Below, piece by piece: positions 13,566-15,367 of a DNA stretch of 15,367 nucleotides. The number at the start of each line of letters is the position of its first letter. Position 1 is the first letter of the stretch. The DNA lies in assembly GCA_044370375.1 (NCBI GenBank), contig JBILVQ010000055.1, forward strand, positions 1 to 15,367, in the 5' to 3' direction. A model generated the notes under the pieces. It did not search any database, had not been told where the DNA came from, and saw only the letters and a program-made list of their open reading frames with translations. A program made the translations under genes and the position numbers. The DNA is from JBILVQ01 sp044370375. Its GTDB lineage: Bacteria; Bacteroidota; Bacteroidia; UBA4408.

Positions 13566-14588
13566 TTACTTTTTAACAACGTATTGTTGACCTTTTACAA
13601 AATATTCAACAGGCTTTAAAATTGGGTCAAATACATGATATTGAAGCAATAAGAGCTCCTTTTTTTGACCATTCATTACACCAAAAAAACGGTCGGGGTC
13701 GTAAATCATGGGTTCTCCTTGGTCGAAAACCAGATCCGCAGGCGTCCTTTTGGGCCAAGTTTCAATCCTGATTTCTTTGCCCGAAACCGACTTAACAACG
13801 AACACCGCAGATGGCTGCAAGGCGAGCAGGGAGTCTTTTTCTTTAAAATCCCGAACAATGGCCTCAAAGTTAATTCTGGTAAAACGGGCCAAGTATTCGC
13901 GGGCCGTAGCCGTATCAATTCCCTTCACATCCTTTCCTTGTGCATCCATTAGCCGGATTACATTGTTGTTATTCGTGATGGTCCAACTCTTTTCCGGAAA
14001 TTTATGCATAATGTGCTCTACACTTTGTATTTCCTGAGGCTTCAGGCGTATCATTTCTGTTGAACGCCATTGATCCGGAAAACTGAAATAACGGGTGTAT
14101 AAATAACCCTCAAAGCCGGGGATCCAGGTAATAAATGGAGTACTTGAATTTTCTATCATCATATAGGTGCCCATAAAATCTTGGGTGGTTCCGCCTACAT
14201 AATAGGTTTTGCTGAGCTTTCCGTTCTGATAAATCTCGCATTTGGTAGATTTGGCGGCCATCCTTCGGATAATGGTATTAAACGAAGCCCGGCCAACAGG
14301 CGCTTTCACTTGCACCTGATGCATCGTGTACAACAAAGTATGAATAGCATCCATGCGGGCCGGATATTTTTTGTTCACCATCCAGCTGCCATCTTTTTGT
14401 TTTTCTAATAGTACCTGATGACTGTCTTTATCTGCCAAAAATATTTTATCAATGGATAGGGTGTCTTTTACCGCAAAATCAGACAATTCAACCTTCAGCG
14501 TGCTTTTTTGATTTCGGTTTACCATCCAAAAAGTGAGTATTCCCAAAAGGAGGACTACCAAAAGGGCTATCAGTTGTTTTTTCTTCAT
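13566..14588 (-). CDS. Membrane-anchored DUF4340 domain protein linked to gldG
   Basis: The product has 340 residues. An N-terminal membrane segment (about 5-24, LIALLVVLLLGILTFWMV) after MKKK gives an anchor with the rest probably outside the cytoplasm. The body has the DUF4340 signature: LSDFAVKDTLSIDKIFL, GSWMVNKKYPAR, then VQVKAPVG, YVGGTTQDFMGTYMMIEN and a C-terminal YFVKGQQYVVKK. No enzymatic motif is visible. The start lies one base after the gldG stop (taaaATG), which suggests translational coupling and a shared transcript. By context it probably assists or accompanies the GldFG ABC transporter, but its biochemical role is not known to me. An 80-base gap with a promoter separates it from dnaN. 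Confidence 0.85.
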   Translation of the reverse strand: MKKKQLIALLVVLLLGILTFWMVNRNQKSTLKVELSDFAVKDTLSIDKIFLADKDSHQVLLEKQKDGSWMVNKKYPARMDAIHTLLYTMHQVQVKAPVGRASFNTIIRRMAAKSTKCEIYQNGKLSKTYYVGGTTQDFMGTYMMIENSSTPFITWIPGFEGYLYTRYFSFPDQWRSTEMIRLKPQEIQSVEHIMHKFPEKSWTITNNNNVIRLMDAQGKDVKGIDTATAREYLARFTRINFEAIVRDFKEKDSLLALQPSAVFVVKSVSGKEIRIETWPKRTPADLVFDQGEPMIYDPDRFFGVMNGQKKELLLLQYHVFDPILKPVEYFVKGQQYVVKK

Positions 14589-14589
14589 T

Positions 14590-15367
14590 TTACTTTCCGA
14601 ATTTTCTTTTTCTCATCCAAAAGGCTCCAATACCGTACAGGAGTATCATTCCCAGCGGAACAGCCGTATTGATGGTTTGCCAATAGGTTCTTTCTTCTTC
14701 AAGACGCGTACGATCCAATAAACGTAGCCTGATCTCTCTGTTACGAAGTGTTAATAATTGATCTCCATCCAGCAAATAGTTCATGCAGTTTAACAGAAAG
14801 TTTTTGTTCCCGTAGGTTTGATTCGTATAACGATCATAGCCCAACGGAAAAACTTTGCCCGTTGATTTTTGCACCTGATTGCGGGCAATGTCTCCATCTG
14901 CAATCACAATCATGCTGTTTTCTTCCGATTCACTTTTGTATCGTATTTCGCTTGCATTTTCTATTTCAGGCGGAAGCCTGTTTTTAAATACCGAAGTAAA
15001 TTTACCCTCCAGCAACACCGCTACCGGCAAAAAGGATTTGTTAAATTCTTCCGGATTAGGTTTTTTACGAACCATTCTTAAATCAATGGTAGCAGGTGCA
15101 TTCTGCGTTTTGCTGTAGCTCGAACTCCTTAACAACACCGTTTTGCGGATAGAAGGGTTACCCACTGTATCAATGCCGGATACAAATTCGGATTTTACGG
15201 CATTCAGATTTTTGACAATAGGATGTTTAGCATCAGGAAAAAATAAGGGGAAATAATACCAAGGATACAATTGTTGCTTGGGTTGATTGCCCACATAGCC
15301 GGTAATCACCGGAATGGCGGCACTCCTTACATCTTGTATTAAATTAGAATTGATCCGCACCCCATAT
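14590..15367 (-). CDS. gldG: Gliding motility-associated ABC transporter auxiliary protein GldG (C-terminal part; 5' end outside the window)
   Basis: The frame is open to the edge of the window and gives about 258 residues of the C-terminal half. Recognisable GldG features are YGVRINSNLIQDV at the start of the fragment, IPVITGYVGNQP, LYPWYYFPLFFP, HPIVKNLNAVKSEFVSGIDT, VIADGDIARNQV, YGNKNFLLNCMNYLLDGDQL, NREIRLRLLD and a final membrane segment (TAVPLGMILLYGIGAFWM) followed by RKRKFGK. GldG acts with the membrane permease GldF and the ATPase GldA in an ABC transporter needed for gliding in some Flavobacterium, while many non-gliding Bacteroidota also carry GldFG. The GTG at 15358-15360 is an internal valine in the conserved YGVRIN motif, not the start. 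Confidence 0.92.
   Translation of the reverse strand, partial: YGVRINSNLIQDVRSAAIPVITGYVGNQPKQQLYPWYYFPLFFPDAKHPIVKNLNAVKSEFVSGIDTVGNPSIRKTVLLRSSSYSKTQNAPATIDLRMVRKKPNPEEFNKSFLPVAVLLEGKFTSVFKNRLPPEIENASEIRYKSESEENSMIVIADGDIARNQVQKSTGKVFPLGYDRYTNQTYGNKNFLLNCMNYLLDGDQLLTLRNREIRLRLLDRTRLEEERTYWQTINTAVPLGMILLYGIGAFWMRKRKFGK

Noticed and set aside
13665..15118. Several 60-110 residue + strand frames opposite gldG and the DUF4340 gene
   Set aside because: They lie antisense to well-supported genes and show no family features.
15358..15360. GTG as start of the right-hand gene
   Set aside because: The frame stays open to the window edge, and this Val is part of the conserved YGVRIN motif of GldG.

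Overview
The window comes from a Bacteroidota chromosome, probably a gliding or T9SS-secreting lineage of the Flavobacteriia / Sphingobacteriia / Chitinophagia type. The evidence is a GldG fragment, C-terminal type IX secretion (T9SS) sorting domains, Bacteroidota-type promoters (TAnnTTTG) and the near absence of Shine-Dalgarno sequences. I cannot name the genus.

Left part (1-11306, + strand): three consecutive genes whose products end in a T9SS-type C-terminal domain. They are the tail of an unidentified gene (1-126), a 386-residue secreted esterase/depolymerase-like alpha/beta hydrolase (608-1768), and a 3072-residue mosaic surface protein (2088-11306). The giant protein is built from four fibronectin-III-like modules, two copies of a two-domain supermodule, two copies of an Ig-like module, three lectin-like/choice-of-anchor segments, a G8-like segment leading into a repeated beta-helix stalk, and a degenerate sorting domain. 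The intergenic gap 127-607 holds a small structured repeat element, and the gap 1769-2087 holds a degenerate partial copy of its core.

Middle (11307-11769): a convergent gap with a clear hairpin terminator for the giant gene and a weaker one facing it.

Right part (11770-15367, - strand): in transcription order, the 3' end of gldG (gliding ABC transporter auxiliary subunit), a membrane-anchored DUF4340 protein one base behind it, dnaN (DNA polymerase sliding clamp) with its own promoter, a perfect terminator, and a GNAT acetyltransferase whose start codon lies three bases beyond that terminator's U tract.

The gldG-DUF4340-dnaN block is conserved core. The accessory interest is in the modular T9SS cargo and the intergenic element. 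I see no CRISPR array, rRNA or tRNA gene, insertion sequence, prophage or defence system, and nothing I would call a wholly new system. The best leads are the internal repeat architecture of the giant protein, its unusual sorting domain, the 84-base repeat element, and the terminator that abuts the acetyltransferase start.
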